From contig NZ_CP063832.1 in assembly GCF_023277925.1 (NCBI RefSeq), forward strand, positions 930,001 through 994,000: 64,000 nucleotides of DNA, in the 5' to 3' direction. Each line of letters opens with the position of its first letter. Within the stretch, counting starts at the first letter, position 1. The notes beneath the pieces are model-generated. The model was not told the origin of the DNA and did not search any database. It was given only the letters and a program-made list of their open reading frames with translations. Below are positions 1 through 8,642 of this stretch, piece by piece. This stretch comes from Pseudomonas entomophila (GTDB lineage Bacteria; Pseudomonadota; Gammaproteobacteria; Pseudomonadales; Pseudomonadaceae). A program made the translations under genes and the position numbers.

Positions 1-654
1 CACCAGGGCCAACAGGCAGGCCAGGGCACAGCTGGCCGCCAATGCCCGCAACCCGAGCCGCTGCTCCAGCCAGGCGCCCACCGCCGCCCCCAGCAGCATG
101 CCGCTCCACGGCACCAACTGCACGCGCCAGCCATGCCGGCGCTCGCCCAACAGCCAGCGCCCGAGCCCGCGCCCGAACCGCGAAAGCGCCCCGGTCACGT
201 AGGTCAGGCCGATGGGCAGGCCATTCACCTGTTCGACCACGGCATTGAGCATGCCCATGGCGAGAATCGCCGCGACCAGCGCTGCAAAGGTCGAGGGGCC
301 AGGCCAGGCGGCGGCGAAGGCAAGCAGCATGGCGACCAGCATCAGCAACGGCGATGCCTGGCGTTTGAACTGCCGGGCCAGCAATACGCCCAAGGCATTG
401 CCCAGCACGAAGCTGAGGATCGCCAAGGCCAGGCGCAGCATCAGGGCGAAGTCCGCCTGGCTGATCGCCACGGCCAGGCGGGTGGTGTTGCCGCTCATGA
501 ACGAGACGAAGTCCCCCAACGCCAGCAGGCCGATCGCGTCGGTCATGCCCGCCAACACCGAAAGCCCGGCCACCAGCCCAAGGCCGACCCGCCCGCGCAG
601 TACTTGCAACCTGACCCGGCGGGCGCTGTGCAGGGAGGAAGCGGTGGGCAGCAT
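1..654 (-). CDS. DUF1275 (YoaK-type) membrane protein, truncated by window edge
   Basis: The reverse strand is open from an ATG at 654 through position 1 (218 codons, no stop), so the 3' end lies outside the window. The protein begins MLPTASSLHSARRV and has successive hydrophobic segments, including AGMTDAIGLLALGDFVSFMSG, which matches the conserved start of the DUF1275/YoaK family of multi-pass inner-membrane proteins (usually about 220-240 residues). GGAG lies a few bases before the ATG. The family has no firm biochemical role. Little is missing judging from family length. Confidence 0.8.
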   Translation of the reverse strand, partial: MLPTASSLHSARRVRLQVLRGRVGLGLVAGLSVLAGMTDAIGLLALGDFVSFMSGNTTRLAVAISQADFALMLRLALAILSFVLGNALGVLLARQFKRQASPLLMLVAMLLAFAAAWPGPSTFAALVAAILAMGMLNAVVEQVNGLPIGLTYVTGALSRFGRGLGRWLLGERRHGWRVQLVPWSGMLLGAAVGAWLEQRLGLRALAASCALACLLALV

Positions 655-706
655 GCGAGGTATCTCCGGTACAGGACGGGGCGGGACCCCAATCATATAC
701 CTGGTG

Positions 707-1216
707 TCATGCGCTTGGACAAAGCGTCAGGCACATGCCTTGAACCTGCAGTTCGCTGTCCTCGCGCAATGGCTCCGGCGCACCGGAAGGGTAGAACCCA
801 TTCGCCCGATACAAGCCCATGGCCGGACTGTCAGCCACTGTCACGCCCAGACGCACCTCGTGCACCTGGTGATCTCTACTCCAGTCCAGAGCCGCCCGCA
901 GCAGCGCGCGGCCGGCACCTTGCCTGCGGGCCTCAGGGGCAACCCACATCTGATAGAGGTCGGCCGAGACTGGTTCGGTAGCGGACAAACGACACCATAC
1001 GAGCCCACATGGCAGGTGGTCGAGCACCGCGATCAATAACTGATCTTTGCCGGAGGCGAGGGCGGATTCGACTCGCGCTTGCCAGGCCTGATCGCTACGC
1101 AACGATTCCGTTGCGTAGGTGCTGCCGAATGCATCAGGCGTGTCGAGCAGGGCCTTGAGGCGCAAGTCGCGATAAATGGGCCAGTCGGCACTGCCCACGG
1201 TACGGATCCGGATCAT
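707..1216 (-). CDS. GNAT family N-acetyltransferase
   Basis: A 169-residue single-domain acetyltransferase. The acetyl-CoA loop is visible as APEARRQGAGRALL (about residues 94-107), followed by the helix and the strand-turn DSPAMGLYRANGFYP typical of GNAT proteins. The start chosen is the ATG at 1216 (MIRIRTVG), which begins the first beta strand; the frame stays open 20 codons upstream but those residues look non-coding. The substrate cannot be told. Transcribed alone toward the DUF1275 gene. Confidence 0.8.
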   Translation of the reverse strand: MIRIRTVGSADWPIYRDLRLKALLDTPDAFGSTYATESLRSDQAWQARVESALASGKDQLLIAVLDHLPCGLVWCRLSATEPVSADLYQMWVAPEARRQGAGRALLRAALDWSRDHQVHEVRLGVTVADSPAMGLYRANGFYPSGAPEPLREDSELQVQGMCLTLCPSA

Positions 1217-1347
1217 GCTTTGCCTCGGTTGTGTGAGGGTTAGTCGAGTGGCACGGGCTGAAATCGACAGGAGCACTGAACGATAGCTGGATATGGACGG
1301 CTGTCAGCCTTCTGGGACGGGGAGGGTGATCGTCTTGCAGTGCTCTC

Positions 1348-1448
1348 GAGATCGAGCGCCGCCCGTGCGGCGCATCGCGGATGAATCCGCTCCTACAGGT
1401 TTGTTTCGGGTAGGAGCGGATTCATCCGCGATGGTGGCGCTCGATCTT
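1348..1448. repeat. REP palindrome pair (GCGGATGAATCCGC type)
   Basis: Two inverted copies of a REP unit with stem GCGGATGAATCCGC and tail CTCCTAC face each other. The pair is enclosed by a second inverted repeat (GATCGAGCGCC ... GGCGCTCGATC), giving a symmetric hairpin of about 100 bases. It lies between the GNAT gene and the P-loop NTPase; the rest of 1217-1501 holds no gene. Confidence 0.8.
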
Positions 1449-1501
1449 GAATGCGCTGCAACGCCCCCGTCGCACACCCAGAAAGGGCAGCGACCACCTG
1501 C

Positions 1502-2110
1502 TCAAGGACGACCTGGCAGCAACGCGATCATTCGGTCGAAGGCTGCAATCGAATAGCGTTCAACCGGGCTTTCCAAGGCAGGCAATTGCGTGGGAAAGCC
1601 GAAATGGACACGCCCAGGCAGCACCTTGCCCAAGGCCGAGTACCATGCCATCAGCGCCGGTTGCAGACGCACATGCAGCTCGAAGCCGCTACGTCGGCGG
1701 GTACTGTCCGCCTGGGCTCGTTCCCGCGCCAGACGAGGGTCGATACGGCCGACAAGGTAGCGGTCGGCAAAACTGATACGCCCTTGCGCGATCGTTTTCC
1801 GGGTGGCCGCAAGCTCCAGGCGCCAGTCGTGCTCGCTCGCCTCGCCGATCTGCCAAAGGCTCCAGATGTAGTGCAACTTGAGCGGGTCGCTGTCGCACAC
1901 GGCCCATGTCGCGGTGCTTTCCATCGCCAGCGCCGCTTGCCAGCGATCCACGTTGCGCTCAGCCCAAAACGCTGCCGCGCCGACGGGGTCGGCCTGACGG
2001 TCTGGTACATGGGCGAAACGTCCGTGTTCGGCAACGACCTGCTGCCCTCCATGCTGCGTGCACCAAGTGGTCTTGCCACAGGCGCTGATCCCTTCGACCA
2101 CCAGAATCAT
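1502..2110 (-). CDS. P-loop NTPase / nucleotide-kinase-like protein
   Basis: 202 residues beginning MILVVEGISACGKTT, where GISACGKTT (7-15) is a Walker A loop at the very N-terminus, as in thymidylate- and adenylate-kinase-fold proteins. A later FADRYLVGRIDPRLARERAQ stretch resembles a lid or arginine-bearing segment of such kinases. No clear specificity motif is seen, so the substrate is unknown; a deoxynucleoside-kinase-like or small-molecule kinase role is only a guess. Monocistronic, downstream of nhaB on the same strand. Confidence 0.65.
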   Translation of the reverse strand: MILVVEGISACGKTTWCTQHGGQQVVAEHGRFAHVPDRQADPVGAAAFWAERNVDRWQAALAMESTATWAVCDSDPLKLHYIWSLWQIGEASEHDWRLELAATRKTIAQGRISFADRYLVGRIDPRLARERAQADSTRRRSGFELHVRLQPALMAWYSALGKVLPGRVHFGFPTQLPALESPVERYSIAAFDRMIALLPGRP

Positions 2111-2193
2111 GCTTCGACTGCTCCGTTGCTTGCCTCATCCTCGTGGGCAGGCCCATGACGCCCCTGCCCGAGGATATTCGAAAGGCGCGCACT

Positions 2194-3696
2194 CTACAGC
2201 CAGTAGGTCACCGCCCACCAGCCCAGCCCACCCATGACCACGGTGTAGGGCAGGGCCATCCACACCATGCGCCCGTACGACAGGCGAATCAGCGGTGCGA
2301 TCGCCGAAGTGAGCAGGAACAGGAACGCCGCCTGGCCATTGGGTGTGGCCACGCTGGGCAGGTTGGTGCCGGTATTGATCGCCACCGCCAGGGTCTCGAA
2401 ATGCTCGCGGCTCATCGCGCCGTTGAGGAAGGCCTGCTTGACCTCGGTGATGTAGATGGTGGCGACGAACACGTTGTCGCTGATTGCCGACAGCAGCCCG
2501 TTGGCCAGGTACAGCATGCCCGGCTGCTGCTCGCTGGGCAGGGCCAGCACCCAGGCGATCAGCGGGCTGAACAGCTGCTGCTGGTGGATCACCGCGACCA
2601 CGGCGAAGAACACCACCAACAGCGCGGTGAACGGCATGGCGTCCTGGAACGCACGGCCCAGGCGATGCTCGTCGGTGATGCCGGTGAAGGCGGTGATCAG
2701 CACGATCATCAGCAGGCCGATCAACCCCACCTCGGCGACATGCAGGCCCAGGCAGACGATCAGGGTCAAGGCGGCCAGGCCCTGGACCACCAGGGCGATA
2801 CGTTGCGCTTGGGTGCGTGCGGCGTCGTTTTCGGCGGCATAGGCGGCCAGCACCTGGCGCACACGCTCGGGCATCAGCGTGCCGTAACCGAACAGCCGCA
2901 GTTTTTCCACCAGCACGCAGGTCACCAGGCCCGCCGCCAGCACCGGCATCGACACCGGCGCGACCTTGCTGAAGAACTCGGCGAAGTGCCAGCCCATCTC
3001 ATGGCCGATCAGCAGGTTCTGCGGCTCGCCCACCAACGTGCACACGCCGCCCAGGGCAGTGCCCACCGCACCATGCATCAGCAAGCTGCGCAGGAAGGCG
3101 CGGAACTGGTCGAGGTCTTCGCGGTGCAGTTGCTCGACCTGGTAGTCGCTCTCCAGCGCCGACTCCTCGCGTGGATTGGTGCCGGATGCGACCCGGTGGT
3201 AGACCGCATAGAAACCCACCGCCGCGCTGATGATCACCGCCGTCACGGTGAGGGCGTCGAGGAACGCCGACAGAAACGCCGACAGCACGCAGAACAGCAG
3301 GCTGAGCACAGCCTTGGAGCGCACCCCCAGCAGGATCCGCGAGAACAGGAACAGCAGCAGCTCCTTCATGAAGTGGATGCCGGCGACCATGAACATCAGC
3401 AGCAGGATCACCGGGAAGTTGTGCTGCAGCTCTTCATACAGCGCCTCGGGCGTGGTCATGCGCAGCAGCAGCGCTTCGACCAGTAGCAGCCCGCCAGGCA
3501 TCAGCGGGTAGCACTTGAGCGCCATCCCCAGGGTGAAGATGAACTGGATCACCAGCACCCAGCCGGTGACCACCGGGCCGAGGGTCGCCAGCAGTAATGG
3601 GTTGAGGATCAGGAACAGGGCGATGACGGCCTTGTACCAACGCGGCGACTGGCCCAGGAAGCTGTGGGCGAGGGCGCCGGTCAGGGAATGGGACAT
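2194..3696 (-). CDS. nhaB: Na+/H+ antiporter NhaB
   Basis: 500 residues, close to E. coli NhaB (513). About 12 hydrophobic segments are visible. The N-terminus [18 protein letters not shown] and internal stretches such as [19 protein letters not shown] and [23 protein letters not shown] are characteristic of NhaB. The protein exchanges cytoplasmic Na+ for protons across the inner membrane for salt and alkaline tolerance. Start taken at the ATG at 3696, preceded by AAAGGA at good spacing, rather than the in-frame upstream extension. Diverges from the crotonase gene. Confidence 0.93.
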   Translation of the reverse strand: MSHSLTGALAHSFLGQSPRWYKAVIALFLILNPLLLATLGPVVTGWVLVIQFIFTLGMALKCYPLMPGGLLLVEALLLRMTTPEALYEELQHNFPVILLLMFMVAGIHFMKELLLFLFSRILLGVRSKAVLSLLFCVLSAFLSAFLDALTVTAVIISAAVGFYAVYHRVASGTNPREESALESDYQVEQLHREDLDQFRAFLRSLLMHGAVGTALGGVCTLVGEPQNLLIGHEMGWHFAEFFSKVAPVSMPVLAAGLVTCVLVEKLRLFGYGTLMPERVRQVLAAYAAENDAARTQAQRIALVVQGLAALTLIVCLGLHVAEVGLIGLLMIVLITAFTGITDEHRLGRAFQDAMPFTALLVVFFAVVAVIHQQQLFSPLIAWVLALPSEQQPGMLYLANGLLSAISDNVFVATIYITEVKQAFLNGAMSREHFETLAVAINTGTNLPSVATPNGQAAFLFLLTSAIAPLIRLSYGRMVWMALPYTVVMGGLGWWAVTYWL

Positions 3697-3847
3697 GAAT
3701 TTGTATCCTTTTGATTCAGCAGTCGCGCACGGTGCCCCATCAAGCCGCGCGGCGCAAGGCATCCAGTCCAGCTTTTGGCACATGCACGGCCTTGCCGCTG
3801 CGCTAAGATCCTGCACTTTGAACCCTTTCTCCACAGGAGTGCCGCCC

Positions 3848-4660
3848 GTGACCGACTACACCGCATTCAAGGTTGAACTGACCGACAACATCGCCCACGT
3901 GCAAATCAACCGCCCGGAAAAGATCAACGCGATGAATGCCGCGTTCTGGGAGGAGATCGTCGACATCTTCCAGTGGATCGACGACACCGACGCAGTACGC
4001 GCGGTGGTCATCAGCGGGGCGGGCAAGCACTTCTCCTCGGGCATCGACCTGATGATGCTGGCCTCGCTGGCCGGCCAGATGGGCAAGGACGTCGGCCGCA
4101 ACGCCCGCCTGCTGCGCCGTACCATCCTGCGCCTGCAAAGTTCGTTCAATGCCGTGGACAACTGCCGCAAGCCGGTGCTGGCGGCAATCCAGGGCTACTG
4201 CATCGGTGGTGCGATCGACTTGGTGTCGGCCTGCGACATGCGCTACTGCGCCAGCGACGCGCAGTTCTCGATCAAGGAGATCGACATGGGCATGGCCGCC
4301 GATGTCGGCACCCTGCAACGTCTGCCGCGTATCATCGGCGACGGCATCCTGCGCGAACTGGCCTACACCGGGCGCAACGTCGATGCCCAGGAGGCGCTGC
4401 GCATCGGTCTGGTCAACCGGGTCTACGATGACCACGCGGCGCTGCTCGACGGGGTCTTTGCCATTGCCCGCGAAATTGCCGCAAAATCACCGGTCGCGGT
4501 GGCCGGCACCAAGGAGATGCTCAGCTACATGCGCGACCATCGCATCGACGATGGCCTGGAGTACATCGCCACCTGGAACGCCGCCATGCTGCAGTCCGAA
4601 GACCTGCGCGTGGCCGTGGCCGCCCACATGAGTAAACAGCAACCGACGTTCGCCGACTGA
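3848..4660 (+). CDS. Crotonase-fold delta3,5-delta2,4-dienoyl-CoA isomerase-like protein
   Basis: 270 residues from a GTG ([10 protein letters not shown]). The fold is enoyl-CoA hydratase/isomerase, but the motifs are those of the dienoyl-CoA isomerase branch (mitochondrial/peroxisomal ECH1): [28 protein letters not shown] and [18 protein letters not shown]. The three acidic residues of rat ECH1 (Asp176, Glu196, Asp204) correspond to D124, E144 and D152 here, with identical spacing of 20 and 8. It likely shifts double bonds during beta-oxidation of unsaturated acyl-CoAs. It is followed by nudC 34 bases downstream on the same strand. Confidence 0.85.
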   Translation: MTDYTAFKVELTDNIAHVQINRPEKINAMNAAFWEEIVDIFQWIDDTDAVRAVVISGAGKHFSSGIDLMMLASLAGQMGKDVGRNARLLRRTILRLQSSFNAVDNCRKPVLAAIQGYCIGGAIDLVSACDMRYCASDAQFSIKEIDMGMAADVGTLQRLPRIIGDGILRELAYTGRNVDAQEALRIGLVNRVYDDHAALLDGVFAIAREIAAKSPVAVAGTKEMLSYMRDHRIDDGLEYIATWNAAMLQSEDLRVAVAAHMSKQQPTFAD

Positions 4661-4694
4661 CCGGGTTGGCGGGCGCCCTGAAGGGACCGCAAGC

Positions 4695-5525
4695 ATGTCA
4701 GCACGCTGGACAACCGCAGTACTCGACCCGCAGACCACCGGGGGCTGGGCTGTCGCCCGCAGCCCGGAGGGGTTCCTGGTGGACGCCAACGGCGCGCTGT
4801 TTCCCCGCGACTGGCTCAAGCGCCAGGAACTGGACGTGCTGTGCGAGCACGGCATCGGCTATTTCGACGGCCAGCCGGTGTTCCTGCTGGAGTTGCGCAC
4901 CGCCAGCGAAGTGCAGGGGTGCAACTGGCAGGGGCTGCGCCGGTTCATGCTCGAAGGTGACTTCGACACCTACAAGGTGCTGGGTTACGCCGCGCAGATC
5001 GGCACCTGGGCCCGCGAGCACCGCTTCTGCGGCAGCTGCGGGCAACCCATGACGCAGATCCGCTGGGAGCGGGCGATGTACTGCCAGCCGTGCGACCTGC
5101 GCAGCTACCCGCGCATTTCACCCAGCATGATCGTGTTGATCACCCGTGGCGACCAAGTGCTGCTGGCGCGCTCTCCGCGCTTCGTCACCGGGGTGTACAG
5201 CACCCTGGCCGGCTTTGCCGAACCGGGTGAGTCAGCCGAAGAGTGCCTGGTGCGCGAGGTGCGTGAAGAAGTGGCGATCGAAGTGAAGAACATCCAGTAC
5301 GTGGGCAGCCAGTGTTGGCCGTTCCCGCATTCGATGATGCTGGGCTTCCATGCCGAGTACGCGGGCGGGGAGATTGTCATGCAGCCGGACGAAATCGAGG
5401 ACGCACAATGGTTCAACGTCCACGACCTGCCGCCATTGCCGGCCGGGCGCTCCATCGCCCGGTACCTGATCGACCTGTACGTAGCGCAGCGTTTGGGGCT
5501 GGCGGAGCCTGTACTGCCAAGCTGA
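4695..5525 (+). CDS. nudC: NAD(H) pyrophosphatase / NAD-RNA decapping hydrolase NudC
   Basis: 276 residues. A zinc ribbon is formed by C112/C115 and C130/C133. The Nudix box runs from G173 ([12 protein letters not shown], then REVREE). A following WPFPHS motif marks the NudC branch, which cleaves NAD(H) and removes NAD caps from RNA. The canonical SQPWPFPxS reads SQCWPFPHS, a P-to-C change, and the usual Nudix glycine near position 194 is alanine; both are tolerated in homologues. Start MSARWTT at 4695. Probably cotranscribed with the crotonase gene. Confidence 0.92.
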   Translation: MSARWTTAVLDPQTTGGWAVARSPEGFLVDANGALFPRDWLKRQELDVLCEHGIGYFDGQPVFLLELRTASEVQGCNWQGLRRFMLEGDFDTYKVLGYAAQIGTWAREHRFCGSCGQPMTQIRWERAMYCQPCDLRSYPRISPSMIVLITRGDQVLLARSPRFVTGVYSTLAGFAEPGESAEECLVREVREEVAIEVKNIQYVGSQCWPFPHSMMLGFHAEYAGGEIVMQPDEIEDAQWFNVHDLPPLPAGRSIARYLIDLYVAQRLGLAEPVLPS

Positions 5526-5532
5526 TGGGCCC

Positions 5533-5625
5533 CGGTAGGAGCCAGCTTTGCTGGCGAACGCAAACACTGCGGTGCATGGCACCGCTTGCGTCGCTGTTCG
5601 CCGGCAAAGCCGGCGCCTACCTCAG
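5533..5625. repeat. REP palindrome pair (GCCGGC type)
   Basis: Two opposed REP units (GTAGGAGCCAGCTTTGCTGGCG and CGCCGGCAAAGCCGGCGCCTAC) separated by about 40 bases lie between the convergent ends of nudC and the TSUP gene. The left copy has compensating changes in its stem (CCAGC/GCTGG in place of CCGGC/GCCGG). Confidence 0.8.
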
Positions 5626-6401
5626 GCCTGACCGAACCAATGCTGCCAGGCCAAGCGTACGGTCAACGCCAGCACCACGGTGATGAACACCGGACGGATG
5701 AACTTGCTGCCACCGCTGATCGCCGTGCGCGCACCAAAGAAGGCACCGACCATCACCGACAGGCCCATGCACAGGCCGACGATGTAGTCCACCTGCCCGG
5801 AAATGACGAACACTGTCAGTGCCGCGATGTTGCTGACGAAGTTCATGCTGCGGGCCACGCCGCTGGCGCGGACCAGGTCGATGGGGTAGAGCAGCAGCGT
5901 GCTCACGGTCCAGAACGCGCCAGTGCCGGGGCCAGCCACGCCGTCGTAGAAACCCAGCGAGAAGCCTTGGGGAAACTGCCATTTCCGCTTGATCGGCGCG
6001 TCGGCGTCCAGCGGCGCCTTGGGCGTGCCACCGAACAACAGGTAGACGCCGCAGGCGAAGACGATCACCGGCAGCATCTTGTTCAGCCATTCGGCCGGCA
6101 TGTAGTGGGCGGCCACCGCGCCGATCAGCGCGCCCACCAGCGTGCCGAGAATCGCCAGGCGCCATTGCGCCGGGTGAAACAACTTGCGCCGGTAGTAGGT
6201 GATGCTGGCGGTGGCCGCGCCGAAGGTCGAGCTGAGTTTGTTGGTGCCCAGCACCAGGTGTGGGGGCATGCCGGCGGTCAGCAGTGCCGGGGTGGTCAGC
6301 AGGCCGCCGCCGCCGGCGATGGCATCGATGAAACCGGCGACGAAGGCGACCAGGGCGAGGATCAGCAGGGTGAGCGGTTCTACGGTGAGTTCGAAGGGCA
6401 T
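5622..6401 (-). CDS. TSUP (TauE/SafE) family permease
   Basis: 259 residues from the ATG at 6401 (MPFELTVEPLTLL). Multiple membrane segments, with the family's repeated motif seen in FIDAIAGGGGLLTTPALL and the second-half motif GFYDGVAGPGTGAFW. TSUP proteins export sulfite, sulfoacetate or other small organic anions; the substrate here is unknown. The start is uncertain: no good ribosome site precedes 6401, a TTG at 6437 is in frame, and a strong site lies at 6461 in front of a four-codon ORF (described separately). Confidence 0.85.
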   Translation of the reverse strand: MPFELTVEPLTLLILALVAFVAGFIDAIAGGGGLLTTPALLTAGMPPHLVLGTNKLSSTFGAATASITYYRRKLFHPAQWRLAILGTLVGALIGAVAAHYMPAEWLNKMLPVIVFACGVYLLFGGTPKAPLDADAPIKRKWQFPQGFSLGFYDGVAGPGTGAFWTVSTLLLYPIDLVRASGVARSMNFVSNIAALTVFVISGQVDYIVGLCMGLSVMVGAFFGARTAISGGSKFIRPVFITVVLALTVRLAWQHWFGQA

Positions 6402-6446
6402 GGGGGCTTGGGCTGGCTGGACGGCGGGGTGCGGCAAAAGGCCGCG

Positions 6447-6461
6447 CTAGAGGCGGTACAT
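6447..6461 (-). other. Possible four-codon leader ORF (MYRL) before the TSUP gene
   Basis: A good ribosome-binding sequence (GAGG, 7 bases before the ATG) precedes ATG TAC CGC CTC TAG. The stop lies 45 bases upstream of the presumed TSUP start at 6401, which itself lacks a ribosome site. It may be a minimal translated leader or a trace of a lost longer N-terminus. Confidence 0.3.
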
Positions 6462-6487
6462 GGTAATCCTCGTCCGGTTGAGTTGCC

Positions 6488-6565
6488 AGCGTCGGCCTTG
6501 TTCGCCGGCAATCCGGCTCCTACGAGGACCTCTGTAGGAGCCGGCTTGCCGGCGAACAAGGCATC
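6488..6565. repeat. REP palindrome pair, long inverted repeat
   Basis: Inverted arms of about 27 bases: TTGTTCGCCGGCAATCCGGC plus CTCCTAC on the left, and GTAGGAGCCGGCTTGCCGGC plus GAACAA on the right, around a 10-base centre. The element sits just 3' of the PuuA-like gene and could form a hairpin stabilising the mRNA end. Confidence 0.8.
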
Positions 6566-7907
6566 ACAGGAACCAGCGATATTCCCGCGCGCTCACCTCC
6601 TGCATGAAGGCAAGATGGTCTTGTCGCTTGTTTTCGCAGTACACCATCACGAACTCCTGCCCCAGCCCTTCATTGACCACCGGATGCCCACGCATGGCCG
6701 CCACCGCGCCAAGCATGTCCTTGGGGAAATCGATGCCGCTGCCACGGTTCTCGTTCAGTGGCTCGATCGGCTCCTGCGCGGCATCGAGCCCATGCTCCAT
6801 CCCGCAAAGGATCGCCGCCAGCACCAGATACGGGTTGGCGTCCGCCCCCGCCAGCCGATGCTCGATACGCAGGTTGCGTGGGGCCGACTCGGGGATGCGG
6901 ATACACGCATCGCGATCCTCGAAGCCCCAGCTGGCACGGCTGGCGGCATTGACCATGGCGCCGTAGCGGCGGAACGCATTGTGGTTGGCGGCGAAGATCG
7001 GCATACAGTGCGGCAGCAGCGCCAGGCAGCCGGCCACCGCGTGGCGCAGCGGCCGTTGCTGGTCGACGGCGAGCACATTATTGCCATCCCGGTCGTAGAG
7101 GCTGACATGCACATGCATGCCGCTGCCCGGCGCCTGCAGGTAGGGCTTGCTCATGAACGAGGCGCGCAACCCGTGTTTCAGCGCTACGCCACGGGTGCTG
7201 CGGCAGAACATCGCCGCCCAGTCGGCGGCGCGCAGGCCATCGTCGCAGTGGCCGAAGTTGATCTCGAACTGGCCCGGCCCCAGCTCGGCGGTGATCACGT
7301 TGGCGTCCACGCCCTGGGCGTTGGCGGCCTCGACCATCTCGCGCAGGACATCGGAGAAGCGCGACAGGCGTTCGATGTGCAGGTTGGGCTGGTCGTCGGC
7401 GTCGTTGCTGAACGGGTCGTGGGGAAACTGGGGCAGGCCTTCCTTGAGTGCGCGATCGAACAGGTAGAACTCCAGCTCGAATGCCACTACCGGGCGGATA
7501 CCGCGCCGTGCCAGGCGCTGCAACACGCGGGTGAGCACTTCGCGGGGTTCGAACTCGATGGGCGCGGCGGTGCCGTCGGAAGTGATCAACATCTGGCCCA
7601 GTGGCTCGCGCTCCCAGCTCACCGGTTTGAGCGTGCCCGGTACCAGGCGGCGCAGGGCGTCCGGGTCGCCGTCGTTGAAGCAGTAGTCGCCAATCGGGAA
7701 CAGCCCGCCCTGGACACCCAGCAACACGCAGTTCTGCGGCAGCTTCAAGGGGCTGCCAGCGGCGACCTTTTCCAGCATCTCGATGGGGTAGCGCTTGCCG
7801 TAGAAGTGGCCAGGAATGTCCAGGCTGATCAAGTCGACGTAGCGCACGTCAGGATGCTGTGAGCGGAAGGTACGGACTTCGTCGAGCAAGCTGTGGTGCG
7901 TGGTCAT
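6564..7907 (-). CDS. Glutamine-synthetase-family gamma-glutamylpolyamine synthetase-like ligase
   Basis: 447 residues with a complete type-I glutamine-synthetase catalytic domain: ELEFYLFDR, GPGQFEINF, GSGMHVHVSLYD, NHNAFRRYG and the ATP/glutamate-site stretch IPESAPRNLRIEHRLAGADANPYL. Family members in this context (PuuA, SpuB/SpuI) ligate glutamate to putrescine or other amines rather than ammonia. The ATG at 7907 (MTTHHSLL) has GGAG 6 bases upstream, so the ATG at 7919 is not chosen. The neighbouring PuuB-like oxidase and PuuR-like regulator support polyamine use. Confidence 0.85.
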   Translation of the reverse strand: MTTHHSLLDEVRTFRSQHPDVRYVDLISLDIPGHFYGKRYPIEMLEKVAAGSPLKLPQNCVLLGVQGGLFPIGDYCFNDGDPDALRRLVPGTLKPVSWEREPLGQMLITSDGTAAPIEFEPREVLTRVLQRLARRGIRPVVAFELEFYLFDRALKEGLPQFPHDPFSNDADDQPNLHIERLSRFSDVLREMVEAANAQGVDANVITAELGPGQFEINFGHCDDGLRAADWAAMFCRSTRGVALKHGLRASFMSKPYLQAPGSGMHVHVSLYDRDGNNVLAVDQQRPLRHAVAGCLALLPHCMPIFAANHNAFRRYGAMVNAASRASWGFEDRDACIRIPESAPRNLRIEHRLAGADANPYLVLAAILCGMEHGLDAAQEPIEPLNENRGSGIDFPKDMLGAVAAMRGHPVVNEGLGQEFVMVYCENKRQDHLAFMQEVSAREYRWFL

Positions 7908-7979
7908 CGTGTGCTCCATTGCAATGAAACATGATTCGGTGATCGGTGGGGGGGCGCCAGCTTCAAGGTCAACGCCGCA

Positions 7980-8012
7980 CCAGTAGGAGCCGGCTTTGCC
8001 GGCGAATGGACC
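7980..8012. repeat. Single REP unit
   Basis: GTAGGAGCCGGCTTTGCCGGCG, one copy, in the 174-base gap between the regulator stop and the PuuA-like start. Confidence 0.7.
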
Positions 8013-8081
8013 AGCGCAGTCGACACAACACAGTTGCTCCCGGCACGGTGCTGGTCCCAGGCAGGCAACGAAGCCGTGCCG

Positions 8082-8642
8082 TCAACGGAACACCCAAAGC
8101 ACACGCGTCACCAGGGACGTCAGGTTGGCGTAGCGAAACTGGCTGTGCGGCGGCAGCTGGAAGCTGTCGTTGGGGTGCAAGGTCACGGTCTCTTCGTGGC
8201 CGTGCAGCCATAGGGTCAGCTCGCCTTCGAGGACGAAGCCTCCCTGCTCCGAGCTGTCGTCCAGGTGCCCCTCGCCACTGCTGGCGCCCGGTGCCAAGTG
8301 GCTTTCGAGCATGGCGAAGCGGCCGTTGAGGGTGGGCGAGACCAGCACATCGGTAACCCCGGCGGCGTAATACAGGGTGCGCCGTTCGCCGGGGCGGGTG
8401 ACCCAGTCGATCTCCCTTGGCGGCACCGCCTGGTAGAAATAGGTGGTGGGTACCTGCAACGCTTCGCTGATGGCGGTGAGATCGGCCACGGTGGGGCGTG
8501 ACAGCCCGCGCTCCACCTGGGAGAGAAAACCCACGGAGCGGTTCACCCGCGTGGCCAGATCATCCAGGGTGAAACCTCGGTGCTTGCGCAGGTCGCGGAC
8601 CAGGCGCGCCAGGTCTTCGCGTGCATCACGTGGCTCAGACAT
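8082..8642 (-). CDS. XRE-family regulator with C-terminal cupin (PuuR-like)
   Basis: 186 residues. N-terminal helix-turn-helix at about 14-68 (LRKHRGFTLDDLATRVNRS ... FLSQVERGLSRPTVADL) and a cupin_2 sensor domain in the last 75 residues (GEGHLDDSSEQGGFVLEGEL ... NDSFQLPPHSQFRY). This is the layout of PuuR, the putrescine-responsive repressor. The start ATG at 8642 overlaps the last 8 bases of the oxidase gene, implying translational coupling. It probably controls the adjacent amine genes; a palindrome at 9955-9966 upstream of the oxidase is a candidate operator. Confidence 0.87.
   Translation of the reverse strand: MSEPRDAREDLARLVRDLRKHRGFTLDDLATRVNRSVGFLSQVERGLSRPTVADLTAISEALQVPTTYFYQAVPPREIDWVTRPGERRTLYYAAGVTDVLVSPTLNGRFAMLESHLAPGASSGEGHLDDSSEQGGFVLEGELTLWLHGHEETVTLHPNDSFQLPPHSQFRYANLTSLVTRVLWVFR

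Noticed and set aside
2143..3486. A 447-codon plus-strand frame opposite nhaB
   Set aside because: Composed of His/Gln/Asp-rich low-complexity sequence and lacks any family motif; nhaB is unmistakable on the other strand.
5586..7862. A 758-codon open frame on the plus strand opposite the TSUP and PuuA-like genes
   Set aside because: Composition is His/Gln/Arg-rich, a typical antisense shadow of high-GC coding DNA; both genes beneath it have strong family motifs.
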